DNA from: Sarocladium kiliense
Taxonomy: Eukaryota; Ascomycota; Sordariomycetes; Hypocreales; Sarocladiaceae
Length of the DNA: 64,000 nucleotides
Direction: 5' to 3'
NCBI GenBank assembly: GCA_030734395.1
Contig: JAUZTG010000016.1
Coordinates: 620,001-684,000, forward strand
Below the pieces are notes generated by a model. It was not told the origin of the DNA. It saw only the letters and a program-made list of their open reading frames with translations, and did no database searches. This document shows, piece by piece, positions 23,207 to 34,198 of this stretch. The first letter of the stretch is position 1. The number at the start of each line of letters is the position of its first letter. The position numbers and the translations under genes were made by a program.

Positions 23207-24822
23207 TCATGGCCAGAAGAGGTATCGTGAGTCATATGTGGCCAAGATCTTGCAGAACCGTAAGGGGAAATCGCCGAAGTCGCGGTACTCCTCTGGGAGC
23301 CGGCTCACCACCTTGTAAATCCAAGAGATGATGACCTCCTTGCGGCCACCAAACCTTGGCGTCTCACTTTTGGGCAAGCAAGTGTGCCCGAGCAGGTAAT
23401 CAAGAAGGAACATGTTCGCCATTAGAAGCTGAGCCGGATAGTTATCTTCCCTGATGAAATCGGAGAAGGAATCGTTATCAAAAACACACGGCAGGACGAA
23501 AAGCGCTGTAAAAGTTTGGATAGCTGTGGGACAAGAGTCAGCACAATGAGCACTACGTTGTCGTAGCTGCATGTCATTTCCGCCAGGGGATCAGGGAGGA
23601 GACACTCACCCTCAAGTGGCTTGGTCGGTAGTAAAGAAATCGACCTGTACAGTAGCCCTTGGTACTGCAGCTCATGCTCTTTCCGGCATATTTTCGCGAG
23701 GGACTCGGTGTAGTCCTGGTAATCTTCTATCAATGTATCGTCCTTGGGCTGTTCTTCGAACAGGGACAGGAGCATGTCCAGATGTCTGGAGTCCGTAATA
23801 GACCTGAAGATACTGCGATTCATCGGAAGTACAACAGTCTGTGAGACTAGGAACGATCCTCGAGTTAAGGCGACATACTCTGACACAGAGTCAGGAATGA
23901 GCGACGACTGCCCAGCAAGACATATGAGCGCGCCCATCAGCGCATCACCTTCAGCACTGGATTCGACAGGCTTGCTAAGGCGTTCATTAATGAGTCGTAA
24001 AGCCGTCATCCGGTGGTGCAAGGTCTGGGCCGTATGATCTGCGCCAGTGTTGACGGTCAAATGCGAGGCGCCTAGAGCAAGCACGGCATGGGCAAGATAA
24101 TCGTACTGCACAGAATCAGTTCATTTTGCTCGAAACATTCCCATTTGCAGAAAAGAACTGCACTCGGTAAATAGCGAATGCATGCCAGGGATCTTGGGCG
24201 GTGGCAGAAGCTGAGGTGAACTTACATGATGCGACATAGCTGCACAGTCAGCCCATGCTGATCGCTCCTTGATCGGGATGGTTGGGTACGCAACAGTAAG
24301 AAATTGGTGATAGAATGCAAGATGATCGAGGTTCATTGCTGTACCAACGGAACGAGGCAATGCTTCATGCTGCACCGGGACTACCGATGCTGGCTTCTCG
24401 ACATGCTGCTGACTCTGCTCGCGGCTGTCCTCTTTCTTCTCTTCAGACTTTTGCCGGCGAGTCTCAGGAGGGTACGAGCACGACAGCTTCAGTCTGTTAC
24501 ACTGCCCACACACAGGGTGGCGCTCATCACACTTGACGCGACGACGCTTGCAGGAAAGACAGCCGAGACGGGACTTGACATGGCCACGGCGGGTGAGTGG
24601 CCGTCGGGTGTCCCGGCCAGGCGCGGAGAAGTCGAGGATGAGCTCCGTTGGACGGGCTTGAAACGGAGACGGGTCGGCCGGGCGGGCGGCGACATCGGGA
24701 GACCAGGGCTCGGCGGCTGAGTGTGATCCTGGGGTACTGTCACTTCTGCTACTGGCCCTGCTGCTGCTGCTGATGCTGCTGCTGCCGCCGCGGCTGCTCA
24801 GCTTGCCTTCGTCACTGGCCAT
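23207..24822 (-). CDS. Zn2Cys6 transcription factor
   Basis: Predicted 469-aa regulator in three exons (24822-24226, 24105-23610, 23523-23207). A Ser-rich N-terminus is encoded partly by CTG/CTGCTG-type repeats. The zinc cluster is complete: C88, C91, C98, C105, C108 and C115 (GCLSCKRRRVKC...CGQC...C), spacing 2-6-6-2-6. The rest resembles the fungal-specific domain of sterol-uptake/UPC2-like factors (YDYLAHAVLALGASHL, then AIQTFTALFVLP restored by the second splice). Intron 1 is 120 nt and intron 2 is 86 nt. It faces the alpha/beta hydrolase with overlapping 3' regions likely, so mutual antisense control or co-regulation is conceivable. The target genes are unknown. Confidence 0.9.
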
Positions 24823-26237
24823 CAGGGGCCGGATCCAGGCCTCCAGACTGGTGCAGTAGGGCTGTGTGTTGGCTGTCCCCCGGGCACTGGACCAACGTCA
24901 CGATAGCCTACTGCATGTGTCAAATACTTCTCTCCTCCAATCAGCCAGCAAGGAAACAACTGCAGCAGGGGACTGTGCAGTGCCTAGGCTAGAGCCTCCC
25001 CGCGTCTTTCAAAGCGCGTCTGCTGTATGGCGCGCCGCCGTACGATAGTGCGGTTGGAAGGGGGTCGAGATGCAGACTGTGCCGTCCTGTCTCGTCGTAT
25101 TGCCAATACAGAAATGCGATGTGCCGTACCTAGTGGAGAGCAAGGTCATATTGCTGATTATGTATAAATAGGCTTGTCCAGGTAAGGTGATATGTCTTTA
25201 ACCGGTTTCGCTGCAGACCACCTCCCAACGCGTTCGCTCCCTTGCATTTGGCTGAAGGAGTCACGTGGAATAGTTCAGCTTTGCAGGCCCATGTAATTTG
25301 TTTACTGGATCCCTGCCAAGGGTTCTCAAGGTTCACGGTTGCAGGAGGGTGGCGCCGCTTTTGGCACGGCGTCTTATGCCGGACAGGGGTAGCCCAGCAC
25401 CTGCATCGTACCAACAATTCTGACATGCAAGGCAGAGGAAGCGCGTGGTTGAAGCAGGCTCTATTGGAGGGAGAGGGCCAAGACCGCCCGGTTTCGATCG
25501 ATATTTGCGAGTCAACTACCGGCAATCTTAAGACCCTGGCAGTTGTTTAAATCCTACAGGACAAAGGCATTGACAACCTCGGACCTTGACCGAAGACTTG
25601 GCTCTCTCTCTCTCTCGCAGTCTCTTCCTGCTAACAACCTCTTCAGAGGAGACATGGTCCAGTCACACACATCCTACGGCTTGAAGCTGTCGTCAAAGCG
25701 TGACTGACAGCAAACGAATGTCTCAGACATAGTGCATATCTTGCCTGGATAACTACCATGAGAGGAAGTATTTGACTCAACGGCCCGGACTTGACTAAAC
25801 CAACCGCATTCCTTGCCGTTAGTCAGAGAACGATCTAGCTATATATCCGCCGCTAAAACGTCCTGCCCCCCGTCGTAGTTCGCGATGGACTCTCTTTGCC
25901 AGTGGGGTTGCATCTGGGGTCCAATTTCTCAACAGTCGCTCGCTCCCCGACGTATCATATTCATCAGTCAGTCATTCGAGAAGGGAAAGGATTCGCTCGG
26001 TGCTTTGCCCCGAACTCTTATTCCCGCTCCACTTTGACTTTTTGTTTGCTTCTTCCTTGGAGATTGTGGAGTAGGTTACCATCAACCAGCCCAACACTAA
26101 CACTAGACTCGCTATTCCCCCATATTGGAGAAAGAAGCGTTTCCAGGGGCTGGCTTTCCTGATGATCTTTCTTTTCTTTTGCTTTTTTGTGTCAGTCAAG
26201 CCCTAGCTTCGAGTTCAAGAGAGAGGCTACATTCGCG
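24823..26237. other. Divergent promoter region, Zn2Cys6 factor / MFS carrier
   Basis: 1.4 kb between head-to-head genes. It contains a (CT) repeat at 25602-25616, a TATA-like ATATAT near 25840 and a pyrimidine-rich leader (26160-26190) before the carrier ATG. The leader tract ending in TGTCAG could be the end of a 5'-UTR intron, but no donor was fixed. No gene is supported. Confidence 0.5.
25602..25616. repeat. (CT)n microsatellite
   Basis: About seven CT units in the promoter region of the MFS carrier. Pyrimidine tracts of this kind are common in fungal promoters, often just upstream of transcription starts. Confidence 0.7.
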
Positions 26238-27868
26238 ATGGAGGAATCGAAGGTCAAGACTGATGTCGAGTTGGCATACGACACGCCTCCTGCTCAAGAG
26301 GTATAGCAATTACATGACTACTCATCCTTCTACCTGTGGCAAGCTAACCATTACCTCTCGCAGGTCCAGGAAGAAAATCCCAAAGCCGTCAAGTCTCTCG
26401 TATGGAAGCAGGATGTTCGCATCCTCCCGCTTGCAGCATGGACATACTTCCTCTGCTCCCTTGATCGCGGCAACATTGGCAATGCCCGTATCCTCAACCA
26501 TAGTCATGGCAATGACCTCCTCACCGAGACGAACATGACCCAGTACCAGTTCATCATCGCCCTCATGATCTTCCTCATTGCATACGGTCTCTTCGAAGTT
26601 CCTTCCAACATCCTTCTCAAGAAGTTCCGCCCTTCACGCTGGATTGCCTTCCTCATGTTCTCCTGGGGTTCTGTGACGATCGGACTGGGTGGCGTTCAGG
26701 CTTTTTGGTCGGTCACATTCGTTCGTTTCCTTCTCGGTGTCTTTGAGGCTGGGTTGTTCCCTGGTCTTGTTTTCTATCTGACGTTCTGGTATCGTATCGA
26801 AGAGCGAAGTATTCGCGTTGCAATGATCCTTGCCAGTGCTACTCTCGCCGGAGCGTAAGTCTCCCCAGTGTCGCATGATGATAAAGCATGCAAGATCTAT
26901 TATGTGCTGAGAATACACTGACACTTCCTCCAGCTTTGGTGGAGCTATCGCTTATGGCATTGGGCACATGAACCAAGTCGGTGGCCACTCCGGCTGGCGC
27001 TGGCTCTTCATCCTCGAGGGCATCCCGTCCTGTATCTCTGCAATTGGCATCTGGTTCCTTTTACCAGACTATCCGGATACTGCATCCTGGCTCAGTCCCG
27101 AGGAGAAGGCTCTGGCTAAACGCCGCCTCGCCGTTGATGGCAGCAAGTCGGACGGGCCCAGCATGACCAAGGCCGACGCCATGTGGGTGCTGAAGGAGCC
27201 TCGTCTGTACCTTCACTACATTGTTTACTTTGGTATCTCGGTCCCATTCAGCTCGTTGTCCCTATTTACTCCGTCGATCACCGCTGGACTAGGCTACTAT
27301 GATCTCCAGGCTCAGCTCATGTCTGTTCCGCCCTACGCTGTGGCTTATGGTGCGTGAGATCTGGTCCCAATTGCTGAGAACCTAAGGCTAATATGTGAGC
27401 ACAGTCGTTCAGGTGCTGACCTCTTGGTCTGCTGACCACTTCAATGCCCGCGCCCTCCATTCAGCTACCCTAGCCACAGTCGGTGCCGCAGGCTTCATCG
27501 GTTCTGCTCTCCTCCCACCAGAATCCTACTCGGAGCGCTATGGCTGCCTCATCGTTGCTGCCTCTGGTTCCTTTGCCTGTATCCCGCCTCTTCTCGGTTG
27601 GCTCTCATCTAACGTCTTCAGCGGTCCCGCAATCGGCATGGCTATCGCTCTGAACATTGGTCTCGGCGGAGCTCCTGGTCAGATTGCTGGTGTATGGATC
27701 TACAAGACCAACGAGGCATTGGAGGGTTACCCGACTGGCCACTGGACGAATGCTGCTTTGCTTCTGATGGTGGCTGTTGGGTGTATGATCCTCAGGTTTT
27801 GGTATATCCATCTGAACAAGCGACGTCACATTGACGAGCCTGGGGCTACACGGATGTATGTGTACTAA
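26238..27868 (+). CDS. MFS transporter, Dal5/anion:cation symporter type
   Basis: Predicted 477-aa carrier in four exons (26238-26300, 26364-26854, 26934-27349, 27405-27868). The family (allantoate, nicotinate, vitamin or organic-anion uptake) is recognised from WKQDVRILPLAAWTYFLCSLDRGNIGNAR before and in the first helix, FEVPSNILLKK after helix 2, RFLLGVFEAGLFPG, and GWRWLFILEGIPS in the middle. About twelve hydrophobic segments follow. The C-terminus is short (ends MYVY). The first exon codes only 21 polar residues; its ATG has the context GCGATGG. It is tail-to-tail with the ankyrin protein, 158 nt apart. The substrate is uncertain: allantoate, ureidosuccinate, nicotinate or pantothenate are family options. 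Confidence 0.93.
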
Positions 27869-28026
27869 GCAAGGGGCTCCGGCAGAGATTAGCATCATCA
27901 CCACATGTGCTGCTGGATTGCATCTGCCGTTGATGTGAACGAGAGAATCATAAGTCAATAAAAATACCCGCTGAATATCTAACCATGGAGATTCGTTAAT
28001 CATAATCCATCATATCCAAGATCTCA

Positions 28027-30734
28027 TCACTTCTTCAAGAATCCATGTCGCTGAAGCCAATTTTGCTTGTGATCCTCCTCCCAGCGCTTCTCTGCCCTAC
28101 GCAACGTCGACGCTGCGTCCCAATGGTCTCGAGCCTGTGCCACATCTCTGGGCAGCTTCCCTTTTCTGTCCGGAATGGTAGGGTCTGCACCCCAATCTCG
28201 AAGAACCCTAATCACGTCTCTCCGTGCCTCGTTTCCGTCCCTGGCTGCACTGGCTGCATAGTGAAGCGCGGTGCGACCTTCAGAGGTTCGGGCATCGGGA
28301 TCAGCCTTGGCGCGCTCAAGAAGCATCTCTACCATTTCGGCCGAAGCGAATCGCGCTGCCAGATGCAGAGCCATGCGGCCACCATCCGCTCGCGCATGGA
28401 CATCGGCTCCTCGGTCAAGCAGAAGAATCGCCACCGCTAAGTGATCCCTCTCGCAAGCCAGATGCAATGGCGTGTGGCCTTTAAGATCGCAGGAGCTCGC
28501 TGGAGCTCTGCGGAGAGCATGAGCGACCGCATCAATGTCTCCATCCCACGCCGCATCAAGGAGGATGTCTTGGGGGGCAAGGTCGGACGTGATGCTATCG
28601 ACTGACGCTTTCGCCTCCTGGGCAACACTACTCGCCCTGCGCGGGTCTACCGGTGCACCTCCAGTTGAGGGCGCGACTGGTGGTGGCGTCGGCATATATG
28701 CGGCGGCAATAGGTGGCACAGCAGAGGAGGACGCTCTGGGACGATGGTGACTTGGCGGCAGTGTCCCGATGGCTTCCTCTTCCCTCGCTACACTGGAAGG
28801 TCTTGGTGGAGGCGAAGATAGAGGGCTGACATCCTCTGACCCGCGATGAGTGTGTGCTCCAGCTGGAGCGAACCTCGCCATGTCAGCCACGGCAGCCTCA
28901 GCGATCGATGGATTCCTCGACGGACGCTCAGCAGCCGCTGCTTCGGCAATCGTAGGATGTCTGGGGGGCGGTGTGTCTACAGAAGGACTTGCGATACCTT
29001 CGGCAGCTGCTACCAGGGATGGAGGAGGCGGCCTCTCATCGTGTGATAAGCTCGCCGAAGAGCGGATCGTCGGCGGCTCAACTACTGTTGGTGGCGACGT
29101 CGCAGCAGGGTTGACTGGAACGGGAGCAGTAAGGTCCACCGCGGGGACTGTAGCGGTGGCAGCCGGGGCTGTGGCTTGAATGTCATGAGCAGCCGTTGAT
29201 CGCGCGGTGTCTGCACTCGCTGGTGCCGGAGGAGGGGATACAATCGTTGGCACATTGGGTGCAGCAACAGGAGCAACCGCCCCGACTGTAGCACCACTGG
29301 CTGCAGGGGCAGAACCGGTAATGGCAGCGGCGGGAGCAGTAACGGCAGCGGGGACTGTAGATGTGGTTGTTCCCGCTGCTGGAGCTGGTGCCGGCTTGGC
29401 CAATGCCTTCCTGCAAACACTAAATCAGCAAACTCTGGTTCGTAGCGCATTGTCTCCATGTGTTGCACTTACGAATAGATCCCAGACATCAACGCGCCCA
29501 GGGAAGCCAGCTCTTTCTGCAACTCAGTATCGGCCGCCTTGATCTTGTCTTGCCACTCTTCTTTATACCGATATGAATTCCAGTACTTCTCAAGACCAGA
29601 GATCATGTCTCCATTCCCTTCCTTTGCGCCCTTGGTGCCGAGATCAGCCAGCATCTTGTTCATCTTTCCAAGAGCTGCATCTGTGCTTTTGATAGACGCC
29701 TCAATCTTCTCCTTTAACTTTTGGCCGGCATCACCTTCCAGCAAGTCCGGGCGTGACTTGATAAGCTCCTGAATCTGTGTGATGGTGTCCCGGGCCTGTG
29801 TTGCCTTGTCTGAGAGGTCTTCCATCTCACTCGGCGCATCTTGAAGGTCCTTGAACCAATCAGTCCAGTCCTTGGCCTTGTCCGCGTGCTTCGTCAGGAA
29901 TTGGTAGCCGGCATATGCTGCTAATGCAGTAGGCATATTCGGCATAAGCGATGCCAGACCGGTAGCACCCTTTGAACCACCGGCTGCAAAGGCAGCTGGA
30001 AGTGCTGTTGCAGCTATGGGAGCTGCCGCCGCGGCCGGGGCTGCAGCTGGAGCTGGAGTCGAGGCTGGAGCTGGAGTTGAGGCCGAAGCAGTAGCAGGAG
30101 CCGCGGCCGGAGCTGGCTTTGTTTCGGGCTTCACCTCCGCGGGTTTAGGCTGTGCGGGAGCTTTCGTCGCTTCGCTGGTTTGCTGCGGCTGCGGCTTATA
30201 CTTGGCTGGCGTCACGGGCCGGTGTTCGTTGCCCTGGTCATGGCCCTGACTATGGAGGTATTCTGGCTTCACTGGCATAACGCCAGGGCGCAGAGAAGCA
30301 GGCACCGCAGCCGGTTGGAGAGCTGGTGCTGGACGACTATCGTGGGCACCTACACTTGCGTGCCTTGTACGGCCGAGTCGGGGCGGCGATAGAGAGTCGC
30401 GAGACCTCGGGCGGCGACGGTGGGAGGCATCATTCCCGCGGGTATCGAGCCTGGCGCGAGGTTCGTCTATGGATGAGGCCGATGAGTTGGAAGAGTTTCG
30501 CCGTCTCCTAGGAGGTCGACCACCACGGTCTGGATGTCTGCCCTCTCTTGCGGCTTCCTCCTGTCGGCGACCTCCATCATGAGATCGTGAGCGTACACTG
30601 TGGCTCGGACGCAGAAGGCCGTTCGATGGGGAGGGGTCGTCTCGAGGCCTCGGCGGTGGGTCTGCGTCTCGTCTACCGCGGGGTACAGGACTTCGTACTC
30701 TGGTAGAGGCTGATCGGATAGGTAGTCGTGGCAT
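28027..30734 (-). CDS. Large Ala/Pro-rich protein with C-terminal ankyrin repeats
   Basis: Predicted 881-aa protein in two exons (30734-29473, 29410-28027). It is modular. Residues 1-150 are Arg/Ser/Pro-rich and very basic. About 190-250 is a Pro/Ala linker. About 260-420 is predicted helical (KDWTDWFKDL..., many Lys/Glu/Leu), with no family I recognise. About 424-690 is again Ala/Pro/Val-rich and disordered. About 702-855 holds three to four ankyrin repeats (GHTPLHLAC, GRMALHLAA, GRTALHYAAS). The end is basic (QRHGFLKK). Ankyrin repeats mediate protein binding; a scaffold role is inferred. No enzyme, kinase or NLR domain is present. Low-complexity DNA on both strands makes long antisense open frames here that should not be read as genes. 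Confidence 0.85.
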
Positions 30735-31181
30735 CGTCAGGTTTCACAGACGTCAAGTGATGCTGCTGTCGATGCTGAGAAGGCGTGTGTTGGGAAGACA
30801 GTGACTGTTCGTTATAGTCGCAGCCTTGTCTGACATGGTCAGACAAAAGCGTTGCCGCCGTGACGTTATGAAGCGGGGCAGTAGGGCTCTTAGGCGCGAT
30901 CGCTCAGACTGCAGAAAGCTCGAGAGGCCACCAATCTGCCTAATGCATGAAAGACGACAAGGGTGGCAGTGCCTGCATCAGGCAGACTGTAGGCGGCATG
31001 GGGGACTTTGGGGGCCTGTTGGCTGCCACATGCGCCTCAGGGACACGACTTGCTCAGCATCAGTCGCAGACAGTAGGCGCCTATAGAGCTTGGGTCACAA
31101 TTGGTCCATTGTCGCAGGAACAACAGACAAACAGCTTCACGATGATGACGATCACGATGTATCAGACGAATGATGGAAGCG

Positions 31182-31210
31182 AGGGTTAGGGTAAGACTAG
31201 GGTCAGGGTG
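31182..31210. repeat. Degenerate telomere-like tract
   Basis: The + strand reads GAGGGTTAGGGTAAG then ACTAGGGTCAGGGTG, i.e. one perfect TTAGGG core followed by imperfect copies. TTAGGG is the telomere unit of most filamentous ascomycetes. With so few copies this may be a repair scar, a binding site for telobox proteins, or chance. Confidence 0.5.
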
Positions 31211-31549
31211 ACATCACCGGCAGCTACGGCCCCCTGGTTGAATTATTCGGTTCATTTCACACAAAACCTGTGAGAGTTACAGCTCGTTTCTAAGATGGAA
31301 GCCATTTTCGATTGCCTGCAAGATTCAATTAACTATAATCTATGACTAAATATACACATCTTGCTGGTACGCAGCGAATAGGACACCGTTTCTCAATACA
31401 TCCCCTCACAACCCGCCCCAACGGAGACTCCGCCTTCATCACCACGCCCCTCACCCCTTCGCCAAGGTCAGGATGTACATAATGCCTCTCTAACCTTGTC
31501 GCAACTTCATCCAGCTCAGTGCTTCCCTAAAATCTGGCGTTCGTTCCTT

Positions 31550-31555
31550 TATATA
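31550..31555 (+). promoter_or_regulatory. TATA-like element of the acetyltransferase gene
   Basis: TATATA lies about 40 nt upstream of the ATG at 31593, within CTTTATATATCTTTC. Position fits a core promoter with a very short leader; assignment is by sequence only. Confidence 0.35.
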
Positions 31556-31592
31556 TCTTTCACTGCATTGTGTGAGATAAGCAAGCGTCGTC

Positions 31593-32401
31593 ATGGCCAG
31601 TACTTCCAAGAATCCCGATACAATCGCCTTTGCGAAGACGCTCGAAAACACGCCATGGTGCGATGACTACGAGAAGATGATCTCAGGTGTTCTGTATGTG
31701 CATTTTTTGCGACTGGGCGTCCAACTAGCTAGCTGTCTAAGCTTCATCGACTGACCAATCGCTCAGGTACAACTGCATTGCGCCGGAGCTGGTCCAAGGG
31801 CGCTTCCGTGCTCGCAAGCTCATGCACAAGTACAACAACCACTTTCCTGAGGACGCGACTCCGGACTCCCTTACAGCGGACCGCGCAACCCTCCTCAAGC
31901 AGATCATGGGCAGTATCGGCGAAAATGCATTCATTGAGCCTCCCCTCAACATCGACTATGGCTGCAACATCTCCATTGGCAAGGACTTCTATTCTAACTT
32001 CAAGTACGTTCTGTCTGAGACACATGCTCATTCCTAATCACCACCACTACCGTTATGAGACGCTTCGCTGACACGCCACATCCAGCCTCGTGATTCTAGA
32101 CTGCAGTCTTGTAACCATCGGCGACCGCGTCTTATTCGGACCTTTTGTTTCCATCTTTTCAGCAACCCACGAAACTGGCGTCCAGTCACGGAGAGACGCC
32201 GTCGAGTACGCCCGTCCAGTCACCATCAAGGATGACTGCTGGATAGGAGGCAATGTGACCATCATGCCTGGTGTTACGATCGGTAAAGGTTGCACCATTG
32301 GGGCTGGAAGCGTGGTCACCAAGGATATTCCCGACTTCTCGGTTGCCATTGGGTCGCCTGCAAAGGTTGTAAAGACTGTTGATCCAGTCCCAGACATTTG
32401 A
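31593..32401 (+). CDS. Maltose/galactoside O-acetyltransferase family protein
   Basis: Predicted 217-aa cytosolic enzyme in three exons (31593-31693, 31767-32003, 32086-32401). It belongs to the left-handed beta-helix (hexapeptide) acetyltransferases that move an acetyl group from acetyl-CoA to sugars or related hydroxyls. The N-terminal Mac domain is visible (TPWCDDYEKMISGVLYNC). The hexapeptide turns follow (ISIGKDFYSNFN, VTIGDRVLFGP, VTIKDDCWIGGNVTIMPGVTIGKGCTIGAGSVV). The catalytic His is probably in FSATHETG. Length and order match the family. The acceptor sugar is unknown; in fungi these proteins are mostly uncharacterised. The cysteine-rich secreted gene follows on the same strand about 0.5 kb downstream. 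Confidence 0.93.
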
Positions 32402-32946
32402 TGGGCCTGTTGTGTCTTTGGTCATACCGAGTCTAGGGCCGTTTTGTGAGAAGGGGATCTGCAACATGGGTGGCCTTTAGTGACAACATCCGACTTCCGC
32501 GGCGGCCTCGTCGTGAAGAGGGCCAAAATTACTCCGAAGGAATTGCGTCCCTCTTCCGACAGTGGAGTCTATTTTTGGTGTGCTGGCTGTCAAGGTTCGG
32601 GCTGTCGGCCTGTCAAGTACTCTATGCTGACGTGCGATAATCCTGGTGTAATATAACTAACCTCCTCAGCTGGAAAGCCACATTCGCAACCCTACCAAAG
32701 GGAGGGGTGACAATATACTATGTCTCGTCCCGTTTTCCCCAGAATGCGGAGAGTGACTGACAGGGCATCCCGGCTGGGTAAATGTCACAGGGACTTGGCT
32801 CCGGCTTACATCTGTCCTCCCTTCCATTCCAATCCGAACAATATATAAACAGTGGCAATGTCCCCCTTACCCTCAACGTTCCCTTGACTAAGACAACAGC
32901 AAAGCTCAAAGACCCCTGGTATACACACCAAGAGACAATCCTCAAG
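32402..32946. other. Spacer with promoter of the cysteine-rich protein gene
   Basis: 545 nt between two + strand genes. It holds the 3' end of the acetyltransferase gene and the promoter of the secreted protein, including the TATATAAA site at 32842. No gene is supported. Confidence 0.55.
32842..32849 (+). promoter_or_regulatory. TATA box of the cysteine-rich protein gene
   Basis: TATATAAA about 105 nt before the ATG at 32947, followed by a C/T-rich and then A-rich leader that is typical of strongly expressed fungal genes. The best TATA match in the window. Confidence 0.55.
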
Positions 32947-33408
32947 ATGCACTCTGTCTGGACTTACATCACCATCCTCGCCGTCCTCGGTGCCCAAGTC
33001 AACGCCAAGGGCTATGGCGGCCGCTCTCCCGAACCTGGCCGGCCATGCGGATTCAAGATCGCACCTTGCCCGGAAGATATGACCTGTGTGCCCAACTCTG
33101 ACGACTGCAAAGACACGAACACCTGCGCTGGCACATGTCAGTTCACAAACAAATACCCTCCTTGTGGTAGTCGCGGACCCGTGGGATACTGCGATGAGAA
33201 AACGGAAACTTGCGGCGACGATCCGCGCACTCCAGGCAGATGCGGCATGAAGTGCGATGCTCCTGGCATTTGTATTCCTAATGATGCACCACCTTGCAAT
33301 GGGTTCGCCGGGTTCCAGTGCCCTGATGGCTTGTTCTGCTACGATTTGCCCGGAGACGGTTGTGATCCGAACAAAGGTGGCGCTGATTGTATCGGCATTT
33401 GTCTGTAG
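32947..33408 (+). CDS. Small secreted cysteine-rich protein, three six-cysteine modules
   Basis: Predicted 153-aa intronless protein. Residues 1-20 form a clear signal peptide (hydrophobic core ITILAVLGA, likely cleavage after VNA). The mature chain has 18 cysteines in 133 residues. They fall into three modules of six, each opening with a PC pair: C34-C64, C73-C109 and C117-C152. Modules 1 and 3 share the order PC...CPxxxxC...C...C...C and are probably duplicates; module 2 is more diverged. All cysteines could pair as nine disulfides. The family is not recognised. Size and cysteine content fit an apoplastic effector, antimicrobial or wall protein, all inferred. The ATG at 32947 was chosen because the signal peptide starts there; the frame runs further upstream. 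Confidence 0.85.
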   Translation: MHSVWTYITILAVLGAQVNAKGYGGRSPEPGRPCGFKIAPCPEDMTCVPNSDDCKDTNTCAGTCQFTNKYPPCGSRGPVGYCDEKTETCGDDPRTPGRCGMKCDAPGICIPNDAPPCNGFAGFQCPDGLFCYDLPGDGCDPNKGGADCIGICL

Positions 33409-34198
33409 GAACTGTTTCAAGGGCTCAAATACTCAAAGGATCAGAGAAAGTCCCGAAAATACTAGGCGAGAATTGATGGGTGTCAATCTACGTTTTCAAC
33501 TGCTGGATATGTGAAGGTAGTGCACTGCTGGACCACTGGCGAACTTCAATCCCTCCCCGCCACTCTGGGGTCGAGTAAATTCTGAACAGCGCTGTACTTG
33601 GTGGAATCCGCCTTGCGTCAAAATATTCAGCTCCTGAAAGCCACATGCATGATCGGCAGGCAAGTCTGCATACCAGGCTATTTGCAAATCGGGTGACCGG
33701 TGAGAGGTCTACCGGTCCGAATTCGGATCGAGCTGACCTTCTCGTAGTATGCTGACTACAAACCGCTGTATTGTTACCCCGAGTGCTCGTAAACGCGCAA
33801 TGAAGATATCACCGAGTCCGATCAAGTTCCACGACTTCTCGGGGGAGGTAAGCTGAGGTCAGGGTTCCTAAAGTCTAGTTTCACAGCGACCTTGCAGGAT
33901 ACATGGAACCATTTGTCTAGATCACAACTGTGAGAGGGCTTCTTAGCTTAACTGAATATGAATGAGTAATGCTATGTTCGTGTAAATTAACTAATCCTGT
34001 ACACATGCAGGCTTCGTCTGTCACCCTGATCCCTCTATGCCAAACACCCCATGAAAAGACTTTGCCGTTCCGTATGCCTAATGTAAACAAATCCGATCTC
34101 GTTCGTTATGTACAAAATGTAAAGAAAAAATGATTGTGATGTTCACATCCCACACTCTATGTTGCTGACTCGTTCAAAGCTGCCACGTCCGCGGAAGC
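33409..34198. other. Convergent spacer, cysteine-rich protein / GT2
   Basis: 790 nt between facing 3' ends. Local A/T-rich stretches (for example 33950-34000 and 34100-34150) fit 3' UTRs and polyadenylation signals. No gene is supported. Confidence 0.5.

Larger units (their letters stand above)
30735..31592. other. Divergent promoter region, ankyrin protein / acetyltransferase
   Basis: About 0.86 kb between head-to-head genes. It includes a short degenerate telomere-like tract (31182-31210) and a TATATA element near 31550, 40 nt before the acetyltransferase ATG. No gene is supported. Confidence 0.5.

Noticed and set aside
25972..26199. 75-residue Lys-rich, single-helix frame on the - strand before the MFS gene
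   Set aside because: It begins with a non-ATG codon and reads the complement of the pyrimidine-rich MFS leader; its only ATG would leave about 38 residues starting inside the helix.
29505..30410. Possibility that the Ala/Pro protein is two separate genes
   Set aside because: The intron at 29411-29472 has good borders, keeps phase, and the downstream half has no own ATG near its start.
28045..30511. Long + strand open frames rich in Ala/Gly (28850-29179, 29207-29542, 30016-30249)
   Set aside because: They are antisense mirrors of the Ala/Pro-rich ankyrin gene; GC-rich codons on the - strand prevent stops on the + strand.
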